Translations under genes and position numbers: made by a program
Notes under the pieces: generated by a model
The model's input: the letters and a program-made list of their open reading frames with translations, nothing else
What the model was told of the DNA's origin: nothing
Database searches by the model: none
Assembly: GCA_013821825.1 (NCBI GenBank)
Contig: PNJK01000003.1
Coordinates: forward strand, 1 to 64,000
Origin: Rhodobacter sp.
GTDB lineage: Bacteria; Pseudomonadota; Alphaproteobacteria; Rhodobacterales; Rhodobacteraceae
Length of the DNA: 64,000 nt
Direction: 5' to 3'
In this document: in pieces, positions 1 to 9,000 of the stretch
How positions within the stretch are numbered: position 1 is the first letter of the stretch
Layout: each line of letters begins with the position of its first letter

Positions 1-115
1 TTAACGGTCCCCACGCCGCGCATCGGATTTCCGGGCTACGCGACCGCCGTGTTGCTGGCCAGGTTTCTTGCCGCGCGTGCGCGGATCGCTCCGCTGTGGG
101 GCCGCTGCCACTGCA

Positions 116-1237
116 TCAGCCGGACACTGTCATCGAGGTGCGGAACCGTCTCAGCGCGATGAAGAAAAAGATCGCGCCAGTCGCCGCCATCGCCGCGAGT
201 TTCATCCACACCTGCGACAGATCGGCGGACCGATACAGCACCGCCTGTGCGAAGGAGGTGAAGTGGCTGGACGGCACGGCGAACATCAGCGTCTGCAGCC
301 AATCGGGGCTGCTTTCCAAGGGCGTCCGCGCCCCGGAGAGGAGCGACATCGACACCAGCACGGGAATGGACAGAAGGCCGAACTGCTGCATCGAGCCGGC
401 GAAGGTGGCCAGAAGCACGCCAAGCGCCATCACCGAAAGCTGGTAGATGAAGGCACCCGCCGCGAACAGCCAGAGCGATCCGGCCAGCGGCGCGCCCAGA
501 AGCCAGCCCGCGATGACGATCAGTGAGCTGAGCGCCGCCGCGACGATCACCAGCCCGTTCGCCAGGATCTTCGACAGCATGATCTCGGCCGGGGTCACCG
601 GCATCACCAGCAGGTGCTCGATCGTGCCGTGGTCGCGTTCGCGGATCACCGCAGCACCGCCGAGGATCACCGACAGCATGGTGGTCATGTTGATGATCTC
701 CATGACCGAGGTGAACCATTCCGCCGTGGTGTTCGGGTTGTAGAGCAGCCGCACCACCGGATCGACAGGAAGCTGCGGCACCGCGGCACCGAGCGCCTCC
801 CGGATCTCGCGCCCGATGATTTCCTGCAGGAAGGCGGCGCCGTTGCCCGCCTGCGACATCGCCGTCGCATCGACATTGATCTGCAGCGCGGTCTGCCGCC
901 CCGCGGTGAGGTCGGCTTCGAAGCGCGGCGGGATCTCGATCACGAAGACATAGCGACCGAGGTCCATCGCGCGATCGACCTGCCCGGCCTCGATCAGGAC
1001 CGGCGGGCGGAACATCGGTTCCTGCAAGGCCGCGATCAGGCGGCGCGACAGGGCCGAGCGGTCGTCGTCCACGACGGCGACGGCCGCCTGCTCGACGTCG
1101 AAGTTCTCGTCTGTGGCGGCGGAATAGACCGCATAGGTGAAGGCATAGGCGATCAGCGCCAGCATGACGACATCGCGGTGCAGGCTGTGTGCCTCCTTGC
1201 CGCAAAGTCGCAGGACACTCCTGAGGAATCGGCGCAT
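116..1237 (-). CDS. ABC-2 type transporter permease
   Basis: Inner-membrane permease of about 373 residues, of the YhhJ/YbhR/YbhS kind. An N-terminal membrane segment lies near residues 22-42, followed by a long periplasmic stretch rich in charged residues and then about five hydrophobic segments from residue 180 to the end, the usual ABC-2 layout. It starts 1 base after the stop of the ATPase/permease fusion, so it is the last gene of an HlyD-ATPase-permease operon read leftward. The likely role is export of drugs or other hydrophobic compounds across the inner membrane, pairing with the permease half of the fused protein. The exported substrate cannot be told from sequence. Confidence 0.88.
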   Translation of the reverse strand: MRRFLRSVLRLCGKEAHSLHRDVVMLALIAYAFTYAVYSAATDENFDVEQAAVAVVDDDRSALSRRLIAALQEPMFRPPVLIEAGQVDRAMDLGRYVFVIEIPPRFEADLTAGRQTALQINVDATAMSQAGNGAAFLQEIIGREIREALGAAVPQLPVDPVVRLLYNPNTTAEWFTSVMEIINMTTMLSVILGGAAVIRERDHGTIEHLLVMPVTPAEIMLSKILANGLVIVAAALSSLIVIAGWLLGAPLAGSLWLFAAGAFIYQLSVMALGVLLATFAGSMQQFGLLSIPVLVSMSLLSGARTPLESSPDWLQTLMFAVPSSHFTSFAQAVLYRSADLSQVWMKLAAMAATGAIFFFIALRRFRTSMTVSG

Positions 1238-1238
1238 G

Positions 1239-4025
1239 TCAGCGTTCCTGTTTTGGCAAAGCGGCGGCAGCGACGACGAGGTAGAGCACGGCGAAGAGGG
1301 CCAGCACCACGGGCACCTGCCAGAGGTCGGCGAAGCCGAGGCCCTTGGTGATCGCGCCCACGCTGGCGTCCTGGAACCAGGCTGCCGGAAAGGCGCGCCC
1401 GATATACCAGGCCTCCGGTGCCAGCGCCGAGGCCGGCGTCAGCATTCCCGAGAAGTTCATCGCAGGGGTGATCAGCGTGATCGGGGTCAGAAACAGTGCC
1501 ACCGCCTGCGAGCGGGTGAAGGACGAAATCAAGAGACCATAGCCGGTGGTCGCGGCGACGTAGAACAGGCCGCTGGCGATCAGCATCGGCAACGAGCCCC
1601 GCACCGGCACCGCGAACACCAGCCAGCCCACGACCAACAGCGACAGAAAGCTGAAGAACGACAGCGCGATATAGGGCGCCTGCTTGCCCAGCAGGAATTC
1701 GATCCGCGTGACCGGCGTCGCGCGGAAGTTGGTGATCGAGCCGGTCTCCTTTTCTCTCACCACGCCGATCGCGGTCATCATCGCCGGAATCAGGATCATC
1801 ATCAGCATGATGATCCCCGGCACGATCGCGGCGCTGCTGCGGAAATCCTGGTTGTAGCGGAAGCGGACACCGATCTCGGCTGCCGACACCGAGCTGCCCG
1901 AGAGCCGCGCGGGGTCGGTCCGGGCGAGCCTGTCGGCCATTGTCTCGATTGCGCCCGCGACATAGCCGCGCGCGGTCTCGGCGCGGAATGGCATCGCGCC
2001 GTCGATCGACACCGAAACCTCGGTTGGCCGCCCGGCGCGCAGGTCACGGCCGAAACCGGCGGGAATCTCTACCACCATCACCAGCTGCCCGCGCCGCATC
2101 GTCCGTTCTGCCGCCACAAGATCGACCGGATCGGCGGCGCGGGCAAAGTTGCGCGACCCCTCGAAACTTTCGAGGAACAGGCGACTCTCGGGTGTGCGGT
2201 CCTCGTCGATGACCGCGTAGGACAGGTTCTCCACGTCGAAGCTGATGCCGAAGCCGAAGGCGAACATCAGGATCAGCGGTCCGGCCAGCGCGAAGGCGAT
2301 GCGGATCGGATCGCGCAGGATCTCGACCGTCTCGCGGCGGGCATAGGCCCAGAGGCGCGACGGGTCAAAGACCGCCCGCGCCGACCGCTCGGCGCGCAGG
2401 CTGGCGGCCTGTGGCGGCGCTGCAGCGAGGTCGGGGTCGGCCGGTGCGGCGGCCGGCGCCTCGGGCGTGCCCGACGCCTCTTCCAGATAGGCGATGAAGG
2501 CGGCCTCGAGCGAGCCATCGCCCTTTGTCGCCGCCAGTTCGGCCGGGGCGCCCACCGCCAGCACACGGCCAGCATGCATCAAGGACACGCGGTCGCAGCG
2601 CTCGGCCTCGTTCATGAAATGGGTGGACAGGAAGATGGTGATGCGGTCGCGCCGCGACAGGGTGATGAGATAGCGCCAGAAGGCATCGCGCGCCACCGGA
2701 TCGACGCCCGAGGTCGGCTCGTCGAGGATCAGCACCTCGGGCCGGTGCAGCACCGCGACCGCGAGTTGCAACCGTTGGCGCACCCCCAGCGGCAGGGCTT
2801 CTGGCAGGCTATCGGCCACTTCGACCAGATCGAAATCAACCAAGAGCTCGGCCACCCGCGGCGTGCGCTCGGCTTGCGGCAATTCGAAGATCCCCGCGTG
2901 CAATGCCAGATTCTGGCGGATCGTCAGTTCGCCGTAAAGCGAGAAGGACTGCGACATGTAGCCGACGCGCCGACGCACACCCAGATCGTTGGCATCGACC
3001 GACTTGCCCAGAAGCAGCGCACGCCCGGCGCTGGCCGGGATCAGGCCGGTCAGCATCTTCATCGTCGTTGACTTGCCGCAACCGTTCGAGCCGAGAAAGC
3101 CGAAGATCTCGCCCTTGCCGATGCGGAAGCTCACATCGTCCACGGCGGTGAAGCTGCCGAAGGTCTTGGTCAGTCCGAAGGCCTCGATCGCCGCCGTGTT
3201 GTCGCCGTCCTCGCGCGGCGGGATCACCAGCCCGCCATAACCGCGCCGGCGCGGTTCGGGAAGCAGCGCCACGAAGGCATCCTCGAGCGTCGCTTGCCCG
3301 GTGCGGGCCAGAAGGTCGGCCGGTGTGCCCTCGGCGGCGATCCGGCCAGCGTCGACCGCGACCAGCCAGTCGAAGCGCTGCGCCTCGTCCATGTAGGCGG
3401 TGGCGACGATCACGCTCATGCCCGGACGCCGGGAGCGGATGCGCGTGATGAGGTCCCAGAACTGCCGCCGCGACAAGGGATCGACGCCGGTCGTCGGCTC
3501 GTCCAGGATCAGGAGGTCGGGGTCGTGCAACAGGCTGGCGCAGAGCGATAGTTTCTGCTTCATGCCGCCCGACAGCTTGCCTGCCGGTCGGTCGGGAAAG
3601 GGGTCGAGCCCGGTCGCCGCCAGCAATTCGGCGATGCGCGACCGGCGTTCGTCCGGCGGAAGGCCGTAGAGGCGTGCGAAGAAGTCGAGATTCTCGCGCA
3701 CACTGAGTGTGGGATAGAGGTTCCGCCCCAGCCCCTGCGGCATATAGGCGATGCGCCCCACCCGGTTGCGCCGGTCGCGTCGGTTCCGCATGTCGCCGTC
3801 AAGCGCCGTCACCCCACCCGACTGGGCGCGCCTGACCCCGGCGATCAGTGCGAGAAGCGTCGATTTGCCGACCCCGTCGGGGCCGATCAGGCCGACCATC
3901 CGCCCCGCCGGAAAGCTGACGGTCACGTTGTCGAGTGCGACGACCTTGCCATAGCGGTGCGTGACCTCGCGCAGCGCGGCGGTAGCGGGCTCCATCCCGG
4001 CCGCAGTCCCTTCGGGCAGAATCAT
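1239..4025 (-). CDS. ABC transporter, two ATPase domains fused to an ABC-2 permease
   Basis: A 928-residue fusion. The first nucleotide-binding domain has Walker A GPDGVGKST (residues 48-56), signature LSGGMKQKL and Walker B LLILDEPTTGVDP. The second has Walker A GSNGCGKST near residue 310, Walker B LILDEPTSGVDP and a weaker signature (LGVRQRLQLA). A permease half follows from about residue 560, with one early membrane segment, a large periplasmic loop and five late segments. This is the RbbA/YhiH architecture. Its start codon overlaps the stop of the HlyD gene as ATGA, so the two are translationally coupled. An alternative start is Met11. It should supply both the ATPase and half of the membrane channel; the second permease is the next gene. 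Confidence 0.9.
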   Translation of the reverse strand: MILPEGTAAGMEPATAALREVTHRYGKVVALDNVTVSFPAGRMVGLIGPDGVGKSTLLALIAGVRRAQSGGVTALDGDMRNRRDRRNRVGRIAYMPQGLGRNLYPTLSVRENLDFFARLYGLPPDERRSRIAELLAATGLDPFPDRPAGKLSGGMKQKLSLCASLLHDPDLLILDEPTTGVDPLSRRQFWDLITRIRSRRPGMSVIVATAYMDEAQRFDWLVAVDAGRIAAEGTPADLLARTGQATLEDAFVALLPEPRRRGYGGLVIPPREDGDNTAAIEAFGLTKTFGSFTAVDDVSFRIGKGEIFGFLGSNGCGKSTTMKMLTGLIPASAGRALLLGKSVDANDLGVRRRVGYMSQSFSLYGELTIRQNLALHAGIFELPQAERTPRVAELLVDFDLVEVADSLPEALPLGVRQRLQLAVAVLHRPEVLILDEPTSGVDPVARDAFWRYLITLSRRDRITIFLSTHFMNEAERCDRVSLMHAGRVLAVGAPAELAATKGDGSLEAAFIAYLEEASGTPEAPAAAPADPDLAAAPPQAASLRAERSARAVFDPSRLWAYARRETVEILRDPIRIAFALAGPLILMFAFGFGISFDVENLSYAVIDEDRTPESRLFLESFEGSRNFARAADPVDLVAAERTMRRGQLVMVVEIPAGFGRDLRAGRPTEVSVSIDGAMPFRAETARGYVAGAIETMADRLARTDPARLSGSSVSAAEIGVRFRYNQDFRSSAAIVPGIIMLMMILIPAMMTAIGVVREKETGSITNFRATPVTRIEFLLGKQAPYIALSFFSFLSLLVVGWLVFAVPVRGSLPMLIASGLFYVAATTGYGLLISSFTRSQAVALFLTPITLITPAMNFSGMLTPASALAPEAWYIGRAFPAAWFQDASVGAITKGLGFADLWQVPVVLALFAVLYLVVAAAALPKQER

Positions 4026-5044
4026 TCCGTCGCCGCGCCGGCCGTCGCGTCGGAGGTGGCAAGCCGTTCCGGCCAGCCCGCGCCCGGATCGGTGCGCAGA
4101 TAGGCAACGCCGCGCAACCCGCTGACCGGTCGCCCGCCCAGCCGTTCGTCAAGATCGGCCGGCGCCCGCAGTTCGACCCGGAACATCAGCCGTTCACGCT
4201 CGGCGTCGGTCTCGACCGTCTTGGGCGTGAACTGCGCGTCGGGCGAGACGAAGCTGACGGTCATCGGCAGCACCGTCTCGGGCAGGGCGTCGAGGATTAC
4301 GCGCGCCTCGTCGCCAAGCACCAGCCGGCCGGCGTCACCAGCGGGCAGGAAAACGGTCATCGTGACATCGTCCAGATCAAGCAACGTGACGATGCGGCCG
4401 CCCGCCGGGATGACTGCGCCGGTTTCGATCAGGCGGTAAAGGACGGTTCCCGCGACCGGCGCCGCGATCTCGGTCCGCGCAAGCGCGATGCGGGCGCTTT
4501 CGAGGGCCGCCTCTGCAGCCCGCACGGCGGCGACCGCTTCGGCCACCCCGGCGGTGCGGCTGGCCAAGCCGGCTTCGGCGGCGGTCAGGGCCTGCTGCGA
4601 TTGCTGGTGCGCGCGGTGCGAGCCGACGTCCAGATCGGCCAGCGCGGCGGTGCGGTCGAATTCCTGCCGGGCAAAGGTCAGTTCCGCCTCCTGCGCGGCC
4701 AGCATCGCCTCGGCGACGGTCACGGCCTGACGGGCGCGTTCGGCCTCGGCCCCGGAGCGTTCGATTTCTGCGCGCGCGGACAACGGGTCGAGCCGGGCGA
4801 CCTCCTGGCCGCTCGCCACCCGGTCGCCCTCTCTGACGGCGATGTCCACCACACGACCCGCCACTTCCGAGGCCACATCTACCGTTGCAGCCTCTATCCG
4901 GCCGTTCGTGCTGACGATGCCGGCAGGCAGGCGGTCTTTCGCCGCGGCGCTCCATTCGCTCCATGCGGTCCAGCCCCCGAAGCCGAGCGCCGCCGCTGCC
5001 ACGATGCCGAGTGTCGCCTTTTTCGCGTTCAAAACACTGTTCAT
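4022..5044 (-). CDS. HlyD-family periplasmic adaptor of the ABC exporter
   Basis: A membrane-fusion/adaptor protein of 340 residues starting at MNSVLNAKK. One N-terminal membrane anchor lies at about residues 9-26. A biotinyl/lipoyl-like half-domain follows, then an Ala/Glu/Arg-rich coiled-coil hairpin at about residues 90-195, the second lipoyl half (IAAPVAGTV) and a beta-barrel region. The reading frame is open further upstream, but Met at 5044 sits directly before the anchor, which is why I chose it. It is the first gene of the three-gene export operon, overlapping the ATPase by 4 bases. It probably links the inner-membrane transporter to the periplasm or an outer-membrane channel; no outer-membrane partner is in the window. 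Confidence 0.87.
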   Translation of the reverse strand: MNSVLNAKKATLGIVAAAALGFGGWTAWSEWSAAAKDRLPAGIVSTNGRIEAATVDVASEVAGRVVDIAVREGDRVASGQEVARLDPLSARAEIERSGAEAERARQAVTVAEAMLAAQEAELTFARQEFDRTAALADLDVGSHRAHQQSQQALTAAEAGLASRTAGVAEAVAAVRAAEAALESARIALARTEIAAPVAGTVLYRLIETGAVIPAGGRIVTLLDLDDVTMTVFLPAGDAGRLVLGDEARVILDALPETVLPMTVSFVSPDAQFTPKTVETDAERERLMFRVELRAPADLDERLGGRPVSGLRGVAYLRTDPGAGWPERLATSDATAGAATE

Positions 5045-5187
5045 TTCAATGGGTTTCCGCCGCTGCCTGTTTTCGCCTAGGAACGACGTTCCGCCGCCGC
5101 CGTCAAGGGGCTCTGATGATGTGACCGCCATCCGATTGCATCGCTGCGCCAAGGTGGGCCTGCGAGGATCCACAAAAGAGGACGGTC

Positions 5188-5660
5188 ATGTCGAAGATTA
5201 TCTCGGTCGGGCTCGACCTTGCGAAAAATGTGTTTGTCGCCTTTGGCGCCTTCTCGATCCGGGCGCGTGGGGCTGTTGCGTCCGGGAGGGTGGCACTGGC
5301 TAACAAGACGGCGCGGCCTCAGCCGCTCTCTTGAACCAGTGGCGTTCGTGGGTTCGATCTGGGCCCTCACGGAACGGGGTGGCGTCTACCAGTCTTCGGC
5401 CCTGGCGGCAGAGGCCGGCCGTCGGTCGCGAGGACGTCGGAGCGAAAGAGAGCAAGGAGCAGTATGGCTCAACGGTCCTGAGACGGGATCGGGAGAACCG
5501 GGGCGCAACAGAGTGCCTTCAAGCACGCGGCTTTGACCTGGACCCGACCCTCGAACACCATCCGGGCCTGCGGCATCCACATGGCCGCATCAGAGGCCGG
5601 ACACATGTCAGCGCCCGACAGCGCGCCAAGACCCGCTCAGAATACCTGTCAGCATCGTGA
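5188..5660 (+). pseudogene. IS110-family transposase remnant
   Basis: The first 20 codons read MSKIISVGLDLAKNVFVAFG, the typical start of IS110-family transposases, where the Asp of the GLDLAK motif is part of the DEDD active site. The frame then loses similarity and stops at 5332-5334 after 48 codons. Downstream, another frame carries a short run (AKESKEQ) resembling the KSKEQQ motif found further along in this family, up to about 5660. No DEDD centre or C-terminal Ser motif can be followed, and no terminal ends are evident. It is a decayed, partial insertion sequence; the 3' limit is approximate. Confidence 0.6.
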
Positions 5661-5693
5661 TACTAAGGGCGGCAAAGGAGTCTTGCCCTGCAC

Positions 5694-6059
5694 ATGACTT
5701 GCGCGCGCAACATGCCCTTTCAGTCGTTGATCGCCGCCTTCGCACCGGCTGGTCAGGCGCATGCCCGTACCCCGCCCGAGCGGTCGTTCCTGCCCCGGTC
5801 CAGAGAGGACATGCGGACCTGCGCGGATCTGATCCGGGTGGATTTCGAGACCTACATCGCGAAGGTTTAGGACTCCTTCCGCTGCCCCTACGACGAACGA
5901 GCGCGGGCGTCCGTTGCGGCAAGGGAGGTGAGCGAGGAGTCCGGGCGGCTTATCGAAGCGGTTGAGGGACTGGTGAGGGGGGGCCGTCATTCGCGTGTGC
6001 GATGCCCTACCACTGTATTTCGTGAAGCTGCCTCTCGATCACACTGCAGCGCCAGGTAG
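5694..6059 (+). pseudogene. ORF interrupted by one stop codon, unknown function
   Basis: From the ATG at 5694 a frame runs 58 codons to a TAG at 5868, then stays open in the same frame for another 62 codons to a TAG at 6057. Composition on both sides of the internal stop is like that of a real helical protein (VDFETYIAKV before it, REVSEESGRLIEAVEG after it), which suggests one gene broken by a nonsense change rather than chance reading. I do not recognise the family. It follows the transposase remnant and may be part of the same degraded insert. Chance coding-like composition in GC-rich DNA is the alternative. Confidence 0.35.
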
Positions 6060-6221
6060 GGGCAGTCGAACCGGCAAGCAGAAAAGAGCCCCGTGCAAGT
6101 GCTGCAACGGAAGGAATTGCATTGCTTTTGCCCTATCCTTTGGTCGTTTAGCGGCGGGCTCCGGCTACCTGTTGGTGGCTCAAAGAAGCTCATAGGCACG
6201 TTGCGGGCGGGCGCTGTTCCT

Positions 6222-7145
6222 CTAGCATGCCGACAACCCGCTCTGATTGGCTGCCATAATCGTCTCGACCAGCAATTCCACCGCTCGTGTGGGGCGACTG
6301 CGCGGCCAGACGATGTGGAAGGTGTCGTTGAAGGACACGCGATCCGCCGCAAGGGCGCGCAGGCGACCGACCGCCTCATGCGGGGCAGCGAAGTGATCGG
6401 GCAGGAAGCCGACATAGGCGCCGGAGAGCAGCAAGAGCAGCGTTCCCTCCATGTGTGCGGTCACAGCCTGTTTTTCAAAGGCAATTCCACAGCGCGCGGC
6501 CTCGGCCATGTAGCTGCGGCCTGCAAAGGGTTGGAGAGCAAGACGGTCATCGGTCAGATCCGCGCCAGCGACCCCGAAAAGCGGATGCCCGCGGCCACAA
6601 TAGAGGTTCTGTCTTTCGCGGAAGACCTCGACCGACTCCATCCTTGCCGGTGGCTGGTCTGTCGGCATCAGCGCGAGCTGATAGCGGCCGGTCAGCAGGC
6701 CCCGCGCCAGATCCTGCGGGGAGGCAATATCGATGAACAGGCGCACCCGCGGGGCGCGGGCGTTGAAGGCGGCCATCGCCCGATCCAGGCTCAGCTTGCC
6801 GTTCGTGGTCATTGCGTCCACGGTTCCGAACGCGAGGTCGCCGGTCAGTTCGCCACGGGCATCAGCCACCGCGCCATGAAAGCGCTGCAGCGAGCCGAAG
6901 AGGTCCAGCATGGCGGAATGCACCTGACGCCCGGCCTCGGTCAGGAAGAACCCGCCCCGGCCACGTTCGCACAGCCGCACGCCCAGCCGGTCCTCCAGGT
7001 TGCGCATATGCACCGAAATCGTGGCCTGGGTCATGCCAAGTGCCTCTTCCGCAGCCGAAAAGCCGTTGGCTTGAACTATGGCGCTGAAGACCCGCAGAAG
7101 GCGCAGATCAACGTCGGCGATGGCGGATGCCGGTGCGGTGCTCAT
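6222..7145 (-). CDS. LysR-family transcriptional regulator
   Basis: A LysR regulator of 307 residues. The N-terminal winged helix-turn-helix is at about residues 10-70 (FSAIVQANGFSAAEEALGMT, then VSVHMRNLEDRLG-type recognition helix), followed by a periplasmic-binding-protein-like effector domain. It is divergent from the ureohydrolase operon with a 97-base shared control region, the classic LysR arrangement, so it most likely controls that operon in response to its substrate or an intermediate. The start at 7145 places the helix-turn-helix at the usual distance from the N-terminus. Confidence 0.9.
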   Translation of the reverse strand: MSTAPASAIADVDLRLLRVFSAIVQANGFSAAEEALGMTQATISVHMRNLEDRLGVRLCERGRGGFFLTEAGRQVHSAMLDLFGSLQRFHGAVADARGELTGDLAFGTVDAMTTNGKLSLDRAMAAFNARAPRVRLFIDIASPQDLARGLLTGRYQLALMPTDQPPARMESVEVFRERQNLYCGRGHPLFGVAGADLTDDRLALQPFAGRSYMAEAARCGIAFEKQAVTAHMEGTLLLLLSGAYVGFLPDHFAAPHEAVGRLRALAADRVSFNDTFHIVWPRSRPTRAVELLVETIMAANQSGLSAC

Positions 7146-7242
7146 GCATAGATAATTTCACATGTAAACATTAAATCATAGATATTTTTGAAAGAACGCT
7201 CGCGTGTTCCATTGGTGGGATCATCCTGCCGGAGCCGTTGGA
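7146..7242. promoter_or_regulatory. Divergent LysR-regulated promoter region
   Basis: AT-rich stretch between the LysR gene and the ureohydrolase gene. The octamer CATAGATA occurs twice in direct orientation (7147-7154 and 7177-7184), 30 bases start to start, flanking a partly symmetric ATTTCACATGTAAACAT core. T-N11-A boxes of this kind are typical LysR sites, so binding here is inferred. A GGAG ribosome-binding site lies about 9 bases before the ATG at 7243. Confidence 0.5.
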
Positions 7243-8214
7243 ATGTCGCAGAATGCTTATGACAAGGGCCGCCTGAACCTGCCGTTCGTCGGCATTGCCA
7301 CCTTCGGAAAATCGCCCCATGTCGCCGACTGGGACGCGATTGACGCCGATGTCGCCATCATGGGCGCGCCCTTTGATTTCGGCACCCAGTTCCGAGCCGG
7401 CGCGCGTTTCGGACCGCGCGGCATTCGTGAGGCATCGACCCTGTTCTCGTTCGGTCATGGCGGGGCCTATGACCACGAAGACGATGTGACCTATCTGCTG
7501 ACCGACCGGGTGCGAATGGTGGACATCGGCGACGCCGATATCGTTCACACCGACACCGTGCAAAGCCATGCCAACATTGCCTACGGCCTGCGCAAGATAC
7601 TTGCAGCCGGGGCCTTGCCGGTTGTGCTGGGCGGTGACCATTCGATCAACATCCCTTGCATCGACGCGTTTGAAGACGATTGCGCCAGGAACGGCCCGAT
7701 CCACATCGTCCAGTTCGATGCGCATCTGGATTTCGTCGACGTCCGCCATGGTGTCCGCTTCGGCCACGGCAACCCGATGCGTCGCGCCTCGGAGAAGTCC
7801 TGGGTCACCGGGATGACGCAGCTTGGCATCCGCAACGTCTCCTCCACCTCGCGCGAGGGGTATGAGGCGGCCCGCGCCGCCGGGTCCGACATCCTGTCGG
7901 TGCGCCGGATCCGCGCGCTCGGCAACCAGGGCGTGCTGGCGCGCATTCCGGAAGGCGCGCGCTATTACGTCACCATCGACATCGACGGGTTCGATCCGTC
8001 GATAGCACCTGGCACCGGCACACCGAGCCATGGCGGTCTCAGCTACTACGAAGTGCTGGAACTGCTGGCAGGGCTTTGCCGCCGGGGTCGGGTCGTCGGT
8101 GTCGATCTGGTCGAGGTCGCGCCGGACTATGACCATTCCGGCAGCACTACGACATTGGCCGCGCAGGTTCTCTTGAACCTGATCGGCCGCATCATGCACG
8201 CCCGGGAGGCTTAG
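7243..8214 (+). CDS. Ureohydrolase (agmatinase/arginase family)
   Basis: A 323-residue manganese ureohydrolase, the family that splits urea from guanidino compounds (agmatine, guanidinobutyrate and similar). Metal-binding motifs are all present: GGDHS, QFDAHLDF, and DIDGFDPS followed by APGTGTP. An in-frame ATG exists at 7204, but the ATG at 7243 has a good GGAG ribosome-binding site and gives the family's usual N-terminus (MSQNAYDKG), so I chose it. It is the first gene of the operon and is divergent from a LysR gene. Which guanidino substrate is used is unknown; the neighbours (NCS1 permease, NodB-type deacylase, two SDRs) suggest a dedicated catabolic pathway rather than polyamine synthesis. 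Confidence 0.88.
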   Translation: MSQNAYDKGRLNLPFVGIATFGKSPHVADWDAIDADVAIMGAPFDFGTQFRAGARFGPRGIREASTLFSFGHGGAYDHEDDVTYLLTDRVRMVDIGDADIVHTDTVQSHANIAYGLRKILAAGALPVVLGGDHSINIPCIDAFEDDCARNGPIHIVQFDAHLDFVDVRHGVRFGHGNPMRRASEKSWVTGMTQLGIRNVSSTSREGYEAARAAGSDILSVRRIRALGNQGVLARIPEGARYYVTIDIDGFDPSIAPGTGTPSHGGLSYYEVLELLAGLCRRGRVVGVDLVEVAPDYDHSGSTTTLAAQVLLNLIGRIMHAREA

Positions 8215-8217
8215 GCG

Positions 8218-9000
8218 ATGGGGCGCGTCGCCTATGACTTCACGGGCGAGAGCGTGCTGGTCACCGGGGCCAGTCGCGGTATCGGCCGCGCAGTCGCCGG
8301 CGCCTTTGCCAAGGCGGGGGCCGAGGTCACCATCCTGTCCTCGGGCGCGGGCATTCATGACGCCGCCCGCGCCATCACCGCCGAGACCGGGCGGCAGGTG
8401 CGCGCATTGGAATGCGACGTCACTGACAGCACCGCACTGGCCCGGGCGCTAACCGCGCTGGACCGGATCGACGTGCTGGTGAACAATGCGGGCCTGGAGC
8501 GGATCACGCCGCTGCTGGAACCCGGCGATGCGGTTGAAGCGACCTTTCGCCGGATCACCGACATCAACGTGAACGGCACGTTCCTGGCCACCCGCCACGC
8601 TGTTCCGAAGATGGCGGCGGGCGGGCGGATCATCGTCACCGCCTCGATCTGGAGCCGGGTCGCGGTGCCGGAGTTCGCGGCCTATGTCGGATCGAAACAC
8701 GCCAATCTGGGTTTCACCCGGGTGATGGCGCATGAGCTTGGCCCGAAGGGCATTCGCGTCAACGCCGTCTGCCCCGGCTGGGTGCGGACCGAGGCGGCGA
8801 TGCTGTCGCTGGCCGAGATGTCTCGCCGGACCGGGCGCAGCGAGGCTGACCTCTTGGCCGAGATCGTGGGCGCGCAGGTGCTTCCGGGCCTGCTGGAGCC
8901 AGAAGACCTGGCCGCGCCCTATCTGTTTCTCGCCTCGGACGGCGCGCGCGACATGACCGGACAAGCGATGATGCTCGACCGGGGCGAGGTGATGGCATGA
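8218..9000 (+). CDS. Short-chain dehydrogenase/reductase
   Basis: A classical SDR of 260 residues. The cofactor motif is GASRGIGRA near the N-terminus (residues 17-25), an NNAG motif (VLVNNAGLERI) follows, and the catalytic Ser (VTASIWS) and Tyr-x3-Lys (YVGSK) are both present. It lies 3 bases after the ureohydrolase stop and overlaps the next SDR by 4 bases, so all three are co-transcribed. It should oxidise or reduce an alcohol/carbonyl intermediate of the pathway with NAD(P). The substrate is not apparent. Confidence 0.88.
   Translation: MGRVAYDFTGESVLVTGASRGIGRAVAGAFAKAGAEVTILSSGAGIHDAARAITAETGRQVRALECDVTDSTALARALTALDRIDVLVNNAGLERITPLLEPGDAVEATFRRITDINVNGTFLATRHAVPKMAAGGRIIVTASIWSRVAVPEFAAYVGSKHANLGFTRVMAHELGPKGIRVNAVCPGWVRTEAAMLSLAEMSRRTGRSEADLLAEIVGAQVLPGLLEPEDLAAPYLFLASDGARDMTGQAMMLDRGEVMA

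Noticed and set aside
1..115. A gene at the left edge
   Set aside because: Only 115 bases are visible past the permease stop and no frame has recognisable content.
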